In this document: piece after piece, positions 49,403 through 61,689 of the stretch | Layout of the letters: each line of letters starts with the position of its first letter | Numbering within the stretch: the stretch's first letter is position 1 | Source: Leptoclinus maculatus | Taxonomy: Eukaryota; Chordata; Actinopteri; Perciformes; Stichaeidae | Length of the DNA stretch: 64,000 nt | Assembly (NCBI GenBank): GCA_032191485.1 | Contig: JAVDOI010000019.1 | Coordinates: forward strand, 4,088,282 to 4,152,281 | Direction: 5' to 3' | The notes under the pieces: generated by a model | What the model saw: only the letters and a program-made list of their open reading frames with translations | Databases searched by the model: none | Told to the model about the DNA's origin: nothing | Position numbers and translations under genes: made by a program

Positions 49403-49422
49403 GGGGGGGGGGGGGGGGGGGG
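49403..49422. repeat. G20 homopolymer
   Basis: Twenty consecutive G. Confidence 0.97.
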
Positions 49423-49763
49423 AAAGACATCCATTATCTAGCAGCTAATTATCTAGCCACTGCCATTTCCATCCTCGAGATAGCTGTGTGATTAAAGGGT
49501 TTGGTCAATCAAATAGATAACGGGGATTAGAACTGGGAGGACGGGAGAGGAAGAGAAAGAGGGAAAGCAACAAAACGAGCCAGAGGAGATGTGGCTGCAA
49601 GAGGCTCACTTTTATCTCGTGTTTTACCTTTTTTAACAACAAAATACGAGAACTGTGCCGTTGCAGTTTCTACTCTTATCCGCTGTTATTTCCCCGATAC
49701 AGTGCGTCTGCTTTGATTTCAAGTACCAGCAGGCATATATGATTTATATACAAAGTGCTACTT

Positions 49764-49900
49764 AATTTATTTATAAAGCTTTAAATCATAACGGAAGTTA
49801 TCTCAAGACACTTTTCAGACAGAACTCTGTGATTTACAAAGAGTGGCAAGAACAAAAACTCTCCTTTAACGGGTAGAAGCCTTGGGCAGAACCTGGCACT
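49764..49900 (+). mobile_element. Fish interspersed repeat fragment
   Basis: TTTATTTATAAAGCTTTAAA, TCATAACGGAAGTTATCTCA, AGACACTTTTCAGACAG, CTCTCCTTTAACGGGTAGAA and GCCTTGGGCAGAACCTGGC follow the order of a common fish repeat I recognise. Diverged, with undefined ends and class. Confidence 0.6.
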
Positions 49901-50999
49901 AATCACTAAATTATATTCTCAGCAATCAAAACACACCCGTACACGTGTTAGCTAAGTTTCAATGCATATCACAGTACTACAAATACAGATCAGTGAATCC
50001 TGTATTTGTAGGCATTTGTACAGAAATTGTAAAGAGAGAGAGAGCACCTTTACATGACACTTTTTTATGCTACAGACACATTTGGGTCAATAATCAAAAG
50101 CACCCGGTGCTAGTTGCTTCTGGTTGTACCACAACTCTATAGTCAGCTTTTCATTCCAACAGAATTTCCCGAAAATCTTGCAAAAGAAAATGTTAATTAA
50201 TGCACCTTTCATCACACTACTGTTATGAGAACATTACGAGTTGGTGGCTCTGATTCTCCAGTCAGGTGCCATTAATTAAAAATATTGCAGAAGAAGAGGG
50301 CACAATGAGCTGACTTAATTAAAACAGCGCCAGTCAAACCTCAAAAGATGGAAACAATTCCATGATTTTCTTCTCTTTTTTTTTTTTTTGGTACGCACAA
50401 ATTAAAACTTGCGAATAAGAACAGGTTGATTACTGAAAACGCACTTTATAATTTCAAAAAGATTGAGAAAGAGCGAACATGGGACGCGAGAGCCGAATAT
50501 AAATATTACCGCGGAGAGAATGAGAATGTGTGAACGTGTGTGTGCTTGTGTGTGTGAGATGGAGCCTCTCTGATCACTTGGCAGCTCGGGGAGGCTGATT
50601 TAATCTACGCTCAGCGGGGCTATGTGATTGGTTAGTCCCTGGAGGGCTTCATCCAATGGGGACATGAAAGGTCAGATTAGAATTTAAATTGTGTGACAAC
50701 CAACCAAGACATCAGCTTCACACAACAAACACGGTCCGCCACACTCATGTATAAAACACAGTGTACATGTAGGGAACCACCCAGACAGAGAGCATGAAAT
50801 ATTAATGACCAGTATCACACTTAATACACACAAACAATAAAATGCTCTTTGCTGGAGGGAATACAATGGTTTGTCTGGGGGAGAATTCCAATGAGAGGAA
50901 TGTGAATAATCCGCAGGGTGGGGGGGGCGGGGACACAACCCCCTATACATAAACACTGTCCTTTCCCCATAAGACATTAATAGAGACATTCAACTTCAC
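49901..50999. other. Unannotated non-coding stretch
   Basis: 50230-50380 contains several TTAATTAA-type motifs (CATTAATTAAAA, GACTTAATTAAAA). 50515-50560 is a degenerate GT stretch. No exon-like frame. Confidence 0.4.
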
Positions 51000-51330
51000 T
51001 GTGGGCCTGGGGGGCAATTATGTTTATCTAATTTACAATTACATAATGGCCAGGATAATGAACTGCTTGCGACAACTGTTGGAATCAGTCTCACTGGGCA
51101 AAGTCACACATTGATCATTCCAAATAACATTGAAAATTGACTGCAAATATTTGCATATTTATACCCAGATATCACGCGCACAGAGCAAGTCGCTTCTTCA
51201 ACTATAGTCTGTGGGTTCAATTGGACAAGAGGAGAGAAAGAGGTTTACCGTAGATGAGTGCACTCATCCTTTAAATTAGCATACAGTGCTTTTAATGAGG
51301 CAGTTTGGATTTTAATAATCTGATATATTT
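51000..51330. promoter_or_regulatory. Candidate enhancer-like patch: TAAT cluster and POU palindrome
   Basis: Five TAAT/ATTA cores lie within 43 bp (51017, 51029, 51038, 51044, 51056). About 85 bp later GCAAATATTTGC (51143-51154) is a perfect 12-bp palindrome containing the POU octamer ATTTGCAT (51148-51155) and an opposed TGCAAAT half-site. The stretch has no simple repeat. This motif density is typical of conserved developmental enhancers, but conservation cannot be seen here. Confidence 0.35.
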
Positions 51331-52059
51331 GTGTTTTGATTTATTGCAGTTTGTAAGCGGACGAGTGGCGGTGGCGGACACCGAAATGTTACTTTGGTGA
51401 AAAAGGGGAGGAATTCAAAGCGGGTAGATTAACATAGAGAAGATGGTTCTCTCTTTGGCAGGCCTACCTCTTCATTCTGACTCATTGTATTCATGAAGAA
51501 AGTCCGACACAGAAAATAAACCAGAAAAGTGGTATGCTGATTTCTTTGCACATTGTATCTTTCCCTCTGATGCTGCAGCCCAGCGTCCCTGACAAATGAG
51601 TCTGAAGTGGACGATTGATCACCAAAACCGTACCTTAACCAAATGCTTTAGTTGCCTGCCATACCCTAAATGTTCTCTATATGATATTCAGAGCATTAAC
51701 ATTGCATCAGAAAACAATTTAAGGATAGAGTGGAGTAATCGCTCTCCCTCTGTGTGTGTTGTAATACAAGCTTCTCTTTGCTTTGTTGACATAGCAGGCA
51801 AAAGATATGCCCTGAATTTCGATTTGAGCACTTTTAAAACCCGCGGGAAGAGCGGCTTATCGGAAAATGAGAATAGCTGGACCACCTTGAGTGAGAATTG
51901 GTCAAAGTTGTCGCTAGCTTCGGGGCTGAACCCCCTCCACTTCAATCAGCAGGTGGCGAGCAAAACACAGGGATCACCGACACACGGCCTAAACTGTACA
52001 CACACACTGCACTGCTACGTTCACAGCTATAACGTTACTGCTAACTTCACCGTCACACA
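51331..52059. other. Unannotated stretch holding most of the longest ORF
   Basis: A plus-strand frame opens at 51596 and runs to 52399 (267 codons). Its first 155 or so codons match no family I know. It then runs through a CT microsatellite as Ser-Leu repeats. No promoter, Kozak context or splice structure supports it, so I treat it as chance or as part of an unrecognised repeat. Confidence 0.3.

Positions 52060-52128
<69 letters not shown>
52060..52128. repeat. (CT)n microsatellite, 69 bp
   Basis: CT repeat with two TTT interruptions (at about 52080 and 52122). Confidence 0.95.
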
Positions 52129-53977
52129 GATTTCTACTAGTCCTGTAACGTTATCCCCACCACATAGACTTTCATCAAGTCATCCATCTTTCTCAGCTCA
52201 GCAGCTCCTTCCACCAGTAGAGGCTGACTGGCACGTGCTGTGCACTGCAGTACATCACATCAATACAACACCTGGAAAGTCTGTATTTGTGACTGTGTGG
52301 AAAACCATAACATCTGGATTTCAAGATATTAAAGATATTTCAAGGCATTGTATCGGTTATATACGGAGGATGGAAAACGTAAAAGCAGCACCTGTTTAAT
52401 GTAAGCCAATGCAGCAAATACTGCCTTTGTGATGCATATGTGATGTCGTATTTTTGTAGCTGTTAACATCATAGCATGTAGTGCTGTTATATTGCACGGG
52501 TGTTTTTTTATTATAATTTTTTTATCCCGTCCTCTCACTGTATATGTGAGGTTACCGCTTTGCGTGTGCGTATGTGTTGCTTGCGTCAAGCCTTGATAAA
52601 GTAATGCAGGGTGATCAGTGTGAGCTGGTCACTGGGATGTGAAGGACAACAGTTGACCACCCAGCTGCTGCTGCTTCTGTTTTCCATTACAGAGTAAAAC
52701 CAAAAAAAAAAAGAGCAAGAGAGACAGAACAAGCAGTCTATGGGATGCTCAGGCTTACCATTTAAAACCATCACCAACAAACCGATTATAGATGAAAAAA
52801 TACATTAAATTAAGTTTAAATTGAGATCAGGAGCTGCAGTCATTCTGTGCGGACACAAAGCTCTCAGATCTACCATTACTTTTTACAGTTACAATTCACA
52901 ATAAAATAGAAATACCGGTGGGACATTAAAGGCCGTTAGCTCTTTATGTTGGCAGTGAGTGAACCGTGCCAATATGTTTCTGCATCAATGTCACCAGGTG
53001 AAATTCCTGAGGTGATTCTTATTTTAGCTGCAGAATGTGGCAGACTGCCACGCACTAAGATACTGTCGTTCAGCAACAAGCTGTTGATATCTGATGGTTC
53101 CCCCCTCTACAATCAGAATATTCAGTCTTGACTTTCATTCAGTAATCACAACATTAAGCTTATTATCTCAGTGATTGTTTCATGGATATGTAAGGCATTA
53201 ATGCCAGTCAACTTGAAAAGTAGAACTTAATAAATTAAGACAAAAGCTGAGGAGATATAGAAAAGGTAAAGAAAAGAGATTGCTATGTGCGATACATGTA
53301 CAGACTGTACCACCTGAACCGATGCGCACTAATTGAGACAAATGAACAACAGCAGATAGGTGTGTGAGAGGGAGACAGTGGATTTATCTAGTCCATCTTT
53401 TGCCCTTTTACCTCAGTTTTTTCTCTCTTTTTATTTAAATCCACATCCCGTTTTTACTCATGCATAGCTTTTTTTTGTGTGTGTGTGTGAATAACAATAT
53501 AGAGAGCGGCACATCCCATCTCCCTTATTCTCACGCATTTAGAATCTATAAATCATGTATGGCAAACCTCATTGTCTAATGAGGTTACACAATAGAAGTC
53601 ATTGTGAAATCCTCGCTTCTTCCATTTATTCTGCATGTCACGCGCTAATACTACAGGGAGTTCTTTCTACTATACAGTGCAAACAAAATTAGTTTATTCT
53701 ACCACAAAACTCACTGTCTCTTAGCCAAGTAGTTACCAAGCCATTCCTTGTAATTTCTGACAGTGCGATTAAGTGCAGAAATTGATTTTCTCTCCAAACA
53801 CTGACTGTTGTGGATGGTGCCAAAATGCTGCAGTAGCCCAGCAAGTACTGGTTTGTTCCAAAGTGAGTTATTCGCCGTCTACAACAGAATGGAGACTGGG
53901 CGGGCCTAGCATATGGAGACAGTATTACTGAATTCATTATTTTAACACTTAACGCACACTTAATATATTACGTACAC
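52129..53977. other. Unannotated non-coding stretch
   Basis: Short GT run at 53477-53489. No gene, RNA or recognised mobile element. Confidence 0.5.
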
Positions 53978-54067
53978 CAACAATGTTCCGTACAGATTGT
54001 TGACATTTTAAATCTTAGTTAATCGCAGCTGATATTATGTTTTCGGGCTCTGTACGGAACACCGTTG
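53978..54067. repeat. Short inverted-repeat unit (18-bp arms)
   Basis: The arm at 53978-53995 (CAACAATGTTCCGTACAG) and the arm at 54050-54067 (CTGTACGGAACACCGTTG) are reverse complements at 16 of 18 positions, 11 of them contiguous (GTTCCGTACAG). The 54-bp spacer is unrelated. It may be a small MITE or part of a larger one. No target duplication was found. Confidence 0.6.
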
Positions 54068-54464
54068 AGCTTTATGCTCTTTCGTACAAAAGCCAAACCT
54101 TTCTCAAAGGCCGTTGGTCCAAAAGACGTCAATCCAAAGTGTGGACTTTCTAATAGATATTCCCCCCAGAGAATGAGCACGGTTAAGTCTACGTTAGTTT
54201 GAAATTGTTAGCTAAAAGTAATGGGTAAGATTCAGAACAAGATCGACCGGATAAAGCAAAAAGGTAAAACCAAAAATAATTTTTTTTTCTGTAGAGTCCT
54301 TTCCATAATGTTGTCAAAACAAGCACTTTTAATCACGTCATGATTGCCCTGAAGGATTATATTGCAGCTCGTTTAGTGGCTGTGCTCTCAAAAGACACTG
54401 GACCAACTTCAAAAATACGACTGCATGTTGAAACATTCCGGTGTTAGCCTTTACAGTTGCCAAG
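54068..54464. other. Unannotated stretch, possibly part of the LINE fragment
   Basis: No frame or recognised sequence. It lies where the LINE fragment on the minus strand would continue towards its reverse transcriptase, but no such domain is visible. Confidence 0.4.
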
Positions 54465-54755
54465 CTAGCTTTGAAGTTTCTCACAGACCGTAGCCTTCAT
54501 CCACAGCCTTCTGAATGGCCTTTGCTCTCGGACGAGCCCATCAATCTCCTGTTGCCGCAGTGACTTGAATAACTCTAAAGCAAACTTTTTCGTACTCTCA
54601 CAAACCCCAAACCTTTCCATGCCATGTTCATAAATATAATCTCCCATCTTCTCCAACTCCCTCTCAACTGTCCCTTTCAGCCCTCCCAAGGTACCTGTCG
54701 GATCTGAATTAACTGTTTCCCATATGCCCTTCTCACGAGCCCTGGGGCCAATTCA
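54465..54755 (-). pseudogene. LINE (non-LTR retrotransposon) ORF fragment
   Basis: Minus-strand frame with LGGLKGTVERELEKMGDYIY, MERFGVCES, then QQEIDGLVREQRPFRRLW. I recognise the pattern 'L.GL.GTVE..LE.MGD.IY.YG.ERFG ... RRQ.EID.LVRERR.LRK.W.KA' as the region just upstream of the reverse transcriptase domain in fish non-LTR elements. The frame stops soon after the W.KA motif (at about 54465) and is closed upstream by TGA at about 54753-54755. No reverse transcriptase follows. It is a short, dead, 5'- and 3'-truncated relic. The frame continues upstream of its first start-like codon, so it has no real start. Confidence 0.6.
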
Positions 54756-56538
54756 CTTTGGGTTTCTTCCCATCACTCCTCTCTTTCCTCGGCTGCCTGC
54801 TCTCACCACCTCCCCGACCCTGCTGTTCGGTCCTACCGTCTTCTTCCTCCTCAGCGGCAGAGATGCTGATATGCAAACTTTAGCTACCAGCCTCTTGCTG
54901 GACTTCACCTGACTGATGTGATTGACTTAAGATTTACTGATCAATGCGTCACTACCCTCTTCACCTGCTCCCAAGCAAAAAATATGTAAAGTTATTGGAT
55001 AAAAGACCACAAAAAATGTGTTGAATATATGGTTGAAATGTCATTCTAAGTGGCTGTATAGTATGAATGCAGACCAAACAGACCTAAACATTGACAATTC
55101 AACTGCATAATAAATACATATGATTGTTGGTGTACTTCTATTGCAACATTATGTAGTAAAGAACAAAATATGCGTTTATTTTCCATACCTGCAGCTATGT
55201 TAATAATGCTTTTGCAAATAAAAAAAGATATACACTCACATATTAAAGGGAATAATTCAAAGCGTTTGCCCTGGATTTTCTTCCATCAACCGTTTCTTTT
55301 TACAACTTTACACGAATCATGATTAAACAAGATTTGATGGCCAAGCAATCCTCTTTTCTTTTTTTTTTTTTACAGTGTCGGCCACGTTCGGTATGTGTAA
55401 CATGCTGTTGCACTGCAGTGATGTTCATACTATGAAGCCTTGATCTCTGCTCCTGTATAAAAGAATTTTGTGCAGTGACCTTGTCAGCAGCACAGTACGT
55501 ATTGGTGAAACACCCTGTGGCTGTGTGGCTGTGATAGGACTACTGATCTGGGGTCAAAAGCTGCTGTCTTGGGCCTTGAATTACTGCGGTGACATGGTGT
55601 GCCGAACTCTCTTATGGATCCACAGAACGAAGACTCTCCAATGGTAGTTCTTACCAGGGTCAAAGAATATGTATGTGCCAAATGTAAGGTCTTGTCTCAT
55701 CCCAAGGACTATACTGTAGGAGCATTATTAAGTAGAAGCTCTTTTATAACAAGAGTGGGTAGCCGTAGCTGACGATGAAACCTTGGCTCTCGCAAGGCTT
55801 TTTTTTTCAATTGAAGTATTGTCCTTCTGCTTTTGATTTCACTCACACTCTGATTTAATGTGAAACTAAATGTGTAGTCTGCGGTGTTAAGTGATCACAC
55901 TTGAGCCAAAGATAGTAACCATGTACAATAACAAGTACTCTCACAATAACATTTTTTATCCGTAATTTGTTCCTGTTGTTTGGACATCCACACACTCTCC
56001 TCTGATCCACACACTCGCCTCTGGCTGTTGCCGAAGCCGGTCCTCGTCCATCACGTGATTTGATTTTTGAACTGCATTGACAGACAATTATTCTGCACCC
56101 TGAGATGAGTGCTGAACTGTTTTGAAGAAGCATTGTGATTGGTTAATGAGTCGGAAAGAGAAAGCTTCTTGATCTCATTTCCAGTGCTTAATTAACCTTG
56201 GAGTTGGAGATTTCCCCCCGGTGCTGGGGACAAGGCACGGTAACCTCGCTCTTTCTCTCTCTCTCGTCTTTGTCTTTGTCTTGCTTGTGCTGCTCTCGCG
56301 GATGTATGACTCTCCCCAGCAATGACAAAAGGATGCTCAGCTCTCCGTTCGTGTCCTTCTAGAGGCAACAACCCGTTATTGACTGATTTATGAGTGCAGA
56401 TATGCATATGCGGTACTTCCACATGCACAGATGTTCAGGCATGTGCACGGATATCTATGCATTGTGCTCTCATATATCTCCTCTTTCTGTGTAACATTTA
56501 TGTCTAGGATAAAATGATATAAATAGCACCACTGCTCT
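54756..56538. other. Unannotated non-coding stretch
   Basis: The first 150 bp may be further LINE relic (minus strand). 56130-56200 holds GATTGGTTAATGAG and TGCTTAATTAACC. T and CT runs are minor. No gene. Confidence 0.4.
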
Positions 56539-56553
56539 CCCCCCCCCCCCCCC
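56539..56553. repeat. C15 homopolymer
   Basis: Fifteen C, followed by TCCCCTCCTG. Confidence 0.95.
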
Positions 56554-57511
56554 TCCCCTCCTGTGACTCTCTCCCCGAGCCAGCCCACTTCTGTGGCCCC
56601 GGGGGTATGAACCCAGTTCTGACAGAATTGATCTCTGTTTCCCCCTCTCCCTCCCTCTGTCCGTCTGCACCCTTGGGCCCGCAGAGACTAGCCCGACACC
56701 CAGCCTCCACAGCCGGCTTTGCACCGGGCCAGTATGTCTTGTCTCTCGCCCTCCTTACTGTCGCCTCTTATATTCTCCTGTCTCTCTTCCCCTCCTCCCT
56801 CCCTCTCTCCTTCCATCTGGCCCTCTCTACTCTATCCTTTCCTCTCTAGTATTGCAATTACAAGTCATTTCTTCATTACTGTGGTCTAAAACTAAAAGTC
56901 AAAAGTTTGATCAAAGTTGGTTGAGGAAGGACGAACACTAAGTATTTCTTGCATGTTGAAACATTGGACATTGATTAATGGTAAATAAGAGATGTGCTCA
57001 GAATATGATCTTACATTAGATGGATCCATTATTTTTGGTATTGATCCTTTTGATGCTAGTGTCAATGTTCAAAGCAACACAAAGTATTGTGCTGTTTTTG
57101 TCCTATACTTCAACCCTCGTTTTCTTAGCCCTGTTGGCTGGCATCGATCCCTCTCTTCCCTCTCTCCTCTCCCTTGTTCTTATGAGCTCCACTCGTCTGC
57201 CAGGTGAGCCAGTGCCTTGTGCGCACCTGCGACCATATCCCTCCCTCCCTCCTCCTTGCTGTTTCCTCCAGATTAATGCCAGGTAATTTGCTCCTTGCCG
57301 TGCACCTCTGTGTTCTTCCTCCTCCCTCTTCCAGGTGAGAGATCCACATTACCTCTCTTTTTTTTTTTCAGTCACTTGAGTTGCTCTGTTCTCAGTTGTA
57401 ACCCCCCTTTGTTCTTTTTTAATTCTGCCAAGTAAGCTTTCCTCCTCCTCCTCTCCCTTGCTCCGTCCTACCCCTTCATCCTTGCCCCCTTTCGTCGGTC
57501 TCTCCTTCCTG
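56554..57511. other. Pyrimidine-rich unannotated stretch
   Basis: CT-rich, low-complexity sequence dominates 56640-56850 and 57140-57420 on the plus strand. No exon was found. Overlapping Ser/Pro/Leu-rich frames are composition artefacts. Confidence 0.45.
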
Positions 57512-57526
57512 CCCCCCCCCCCCCCC
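57512..57526. repeat. C15 homopolymer
   Basis: Fifteen C within a CT-rich block. Confidence 0.95.
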
Positions 57527-58811
57527 TCACCCCTCTATCAGAGACATAGCCATATGGCCGGGTGCGGCCCAGGCCTGCCCAGCTCTCAGCCTCGTTTAAA
57601 TTCACTGCCTGCGGGTCACTGTGCCTCTGCGGTGGGAGGACAGACAGACACGTCACGGAGGAAGGGCAAGTAAAGGCCCCGGCGATGAGAGGAGACGGGG
57701 AGAAGAAAGGGTGGGTTGCAACTGCAATGGGAGAAAATGCAGCCTGAAATTCTTAATTATAGTTTAAAAATAAAATGTGCACAAATGCGTGTTAAAATGC
57801 GTGTTAAAATGAAGCAGAAGGTGGAGTCACATGGCTGACACAGGTGGTAGTTTGACATTGGAATAATGAAGTGGAGAGAAAATGGGGGTGAGTACATTTG
57901 TATTCATTTGGATGACCCAGATTTCAGGTCCTAATACATGAGAAAGTTTGGAATTGTGAGTGAAATTTCCATTTGCAGCAAAGGGATTTCTTTTTACCAT
58001 GGCCAAAACTATGCTAACATCAAATACATATTTGATGCCTATGGGACTGTATGAAGAGGATTTGTGTTTGGTGCAGGGCTGAATCCTGTTCATTTCTATT
58101 TCAAAATAAATCGATTTTATTTTATAAGAAAGGAAGGCTGTCACCAGCATTATCAATATGTTCTACATCTGAATCTATTTTGTATAATAAATAATAAATC
58201 GTGAAAATTGAAATTAAATAAAAATATGGGATGAGAAAAAGCTAAAAGACCCTCCCCTACTGTCCCAAAAAAGCCAGACTACCTTCCTTCACAATAAAAA
58301 CAAATGACATAGCCTACGCCCTCTAATCATTTCCATACACTCCCTTACCTTAACTGGAGTGGTCGTAGTGCAGTGCTGTTGCAGCTCTCTGTGCATTGAG
58401 AGGAATGAGAGGGATAACTGTTGAGAGTATAGTCGAGGAAAATTAGGCAAAACCCAGCAGGAATAAGAGGAGAAGAGTTCAGAAGGAGTGGAGCTCAGCA
58501 GCAGGTTGGGGAGGACAGGAGAAGCCGAGAGGAACGCGCACAAAACAGCGGGCATTAAAAGAGAAGAGGTGTGAAATTGAAACTAATAACTCCAGAACAG
58601 GTTCCTACAGTCATGGGAGCCACGGCGGCCGCGACACGTGGCCCCGCTAGTGTTCCCTTTTTAATTTGAGCTGGGCCTTTTGTTGTCGAGTAGGCGTCGG
58701 CTTGCCAAACATTCATGTTCACTGACACACACCGGGGCCGACACCTGAACATTGACTGTGCTCACCAATTTTAAAATGACATTTTACATTTCCTTGAGAA
58801 CGACAACAAGA
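57527..58811. other. Unannotated non-coding stretch
   Basis: Frames are short, and those on opposite strands overlap. No recognised repeat. Confidence 0.5.
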
Positions 58812-58822
58812 GGGGGGGGGGG
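58812..58822. repeat. G11 homopolymer
   Basis: Eleven G. Confidence 0.93.
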
Positions 58823-59734
58823 AGCAGGGGTCACATCCTGGACATTTAAATCCAACCAGCAAATGGCGCTAATTCCCACTTCAGCTTTTGTGTTCTCTCA
58901 TCTAATTTGCTTCTTTCTGGACCAATTGAGAATGAAATGAATGATGGTTAATAACCTTCCTTCTAATTTAATTCACTACATTAAAATACCTCTAAAAGTG
59001 TGGGTTCAACCTTGATCACATTTAGTCCTGAAGGCCTTGCATAACATTTAAAGAAAACTCAAACTGGCTTATTTACAGTATTACAGTAGTTTATCAAATG
59101 TAAGTATGGCGCATAAACAATCTGACCTGTCATTACTAGCGGATGCCAAGTCCTAAAGCTATCAATCATTTTATGAGAAAGGATGTCACTTTCTTATATA
59201 TTTGGATACGATTGTTGTACAAACATGCACAAACAGTACATGTGTTGACAGACTCAAAGAGTATCATATACTGTAGCTCTGTGTAAAACACAAACCAATA
59301 ATATGATGCATCTATTAGAATACTTCATTAATGGCATTGCTTTGTATCTTGACAATGCAAAGGATTTGTTGTAACATTGTAAGTGGGAATGCATTTGGCA
59401 TCGTCAGTTTTTGGACTCAACCCCCCTGAGATGATGTATGAACGCAGCGCGGCAACATGGCACACGCTAATTGACTGAGGCGTGGCGTGTCGACAGTTCC
59501 TCCACGCGTCCACCCAAGATCTTGAATACCAATCTCCGACTCAACCCCCTTACCCGCCCACCTGCTGCCTCTGTTGCGTCGGCAAAGTCCGCCGCTAAGA
59601 TTCTTATAGAATTTAGCGCCGTCGAATATGCTTGTTAATATTCCCCATCCGGTGATTTCTTAAAAAATCTGATAAATGATGGCCGGGCCAACCACTGACA
59701 GTAAGCTCTGGCCAGCATAGATCAGAGTCCAAAG
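58823..59734. other. Unannotated stretch with a possible conserved element
   Basis: 59560-59710 is repeat-free (GCCGCTAAGATTC, GCTTGTTAATATTCC, TGATAAATGATGGCC) and resembles a conserved non-coding element. Otherwise nothing was found. Confidence 0.35.
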
Positions 59735-59753
59735 CCCCCCCCCCCCCCCCCCC
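59735..59753. repeat. C19 homopolymer
   Basis: Nineteen C. Confidence 0.97.
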
Positions 59754-61689
59754 TCCTGCTTTATAGAAGGCTATTAGAACAAGCTCCCAGGCAACAAACC
59801 ATACATAGCAAATGTGCCTCTTTAGTGATATGATAATTTATAAAAGGCACGGAGTGAGACTGAGTGAATATCCTGCAGAATTCCCCCACATACTTTGCGC
59901 TTAATAGATGATATGTCTTATGCCAGGACTGCACCAAACGTGGGAGCTCCCGGGGATGATGGAGTGAAGGCCACCCTCGGCCTGACAGCTTTTAATAACG
60001 AATGAAAATACTGGAGGGTCAATTTGCAAAGAGAGGATTAGGGAACTTCTAGTGTACGGGAGGAAAAGAGAAGAGAACGATTGAGAGAGGAAGGAATAAA
60101 AAAAAAAAAAGGTGTATGTGACTGAGCACTCCCGTGCTTGTCGAACCTTGGTGAAGCGAGGACGTGGCACAAGCAATCGTACTGCCATGTTCCCAGCATG
60201 CATCACTCTTGGAGCTGATTGATCTGTGCTATTTGTGTTGAGTTGTATCTTGTTCCTTTCATATGAACACCGATCTTTGTCTCCATCTCTCTCCTTCCCC
60301 CGCTGTCTCGTTCTATTGCGCTATTAACACAGGCTCCCCGCTGAGCTGCATATCTGAATGGATAAGAAAAACACACACACACACACACACACACATGAAG
60401 CCTTCGGGATCAAACACTCGGAAAAACATTGATTGGGTTAAATACACAAAAAAAAAGCCTTGATGCGACTATACCTACAGTCATCTTTGATGCTGCGCTT
60501 CATTTATCAGATGCTACTGATGATAACAGTCTGACTGTGTGTGTGCTAAGCATGGGCACATTCATTTCCCTTTAAGCCACAAAGGATGTACAATCATTAT
60601 GTAGTTGGCTTACATGCAGCACTTCTTTCATGTAAGCAGAGACAAGAATAGAGGAAACTTGTTCTGCTTTGTAGATCTGACCATCAGCCCTGTGGCAAGT
60701 TTTACATTTCTTTAAATGATTTGGAGGCCTTGTTGCTATTTCCATTGTCATGCCATTGCATTGTGGTAACACATTGTCAACCTTTAGTAACCAATCAACT
60801 CTGGATGGGTGTATTGTCTTAACTCTTCGACTCTGATTGGCCTTTTCTCATGATAATAGAGGCAGATTTACACTCTGAATTCTTAATACATTTTGAAAAA
60901 ATGGCTCCAGATTTCTGACACACTAAAGGAGACTTCTCATTTCTAGCCAGCAACTGTGGGTTTTTGTGAGCGAACTGACAGATTCCATGAGCTGTAGCTT
61001 GCCAGCCAATCACATTAGCCCCACGAGTTAGTTGAAAAGCGCCGTCTCTGGATGACTTTGTCAGTGCTACCAACTCTCACGCATTGACCTCGAGACTTTG
61101 AAAAGGAAGAACGTATAGAAAAAAAGACAAAATATCCATCATGAGTCTCATGAGTTTCATAATGTTAAAGGAGCTTGATACTAAATCAGTGGAGTAAAGT
61201 CATTTTTCAGGTAGTGGTTGGTAGAACTGTCCAATTGGTGTATACCTACAAAACTGAAATTTCTCTCAGCCTCAGATTTACTTTGTGTTTAAGGCCTTTT
61301 TTTTTTAGCAAATATAACCATGCTAAGATGCATGTTTGTTCTGTGGATGAGGATCTGTATTAATTACTGTGGAAATGCTTTTTTCGTTTTATGGCAGTAC
61401 CTACCTAGTGATTGAAATCGTCACTTTCTACCTTGAGCATGCAACGGTTGTTAAAGATCAATTAACTGATTTGCTTTTAACTCCTGCCATTTTTGTCATC
61501 TACATTCTTTGCATTATGTAAGAAGTTACAATTGTTTTCCCTTATTATCTATGATAGAAATAAGCAACTCTGCTCCTATGTTTTTTTACTTTCATGCTTA
61601 TTCTACTAAGATCACATTTCCAACATCATTATAATAACATTATGGCCGATAATGTGTCGGCTACGGGCATGCACAGATATGGACACACG
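59754..61689. other. Unannotated non-coding stretch
   Basis: A13 at 60098-60110 and (CA)12 at 60370-60394. 59860-60010 is repeat-free and possibly conserved. 60880-61090 (GCCAGCCAATCACATTAGCC, CCAACTCTCACGCATTGACC) may be a dispersed repeat, but I could not place it. No gene. Confidence 0.4.
60370..60394. repeat. (AC)12 microsatellite
   Basis: Uninterrupted AC repeat of 25 bp. Confidence 0.93.

Noticed and set aside
51596..52399. Longest open frame (267 codons)
   Set aside because: About a fifth of it is Ser-Leu/Phe read from a CT microsatellite. The rest matches no family I know, and no splice or promoter evidence supports it.
54724..54912. Plus-strand frame of 62 codons
   Set aside because: Antisense to the LINE relic.
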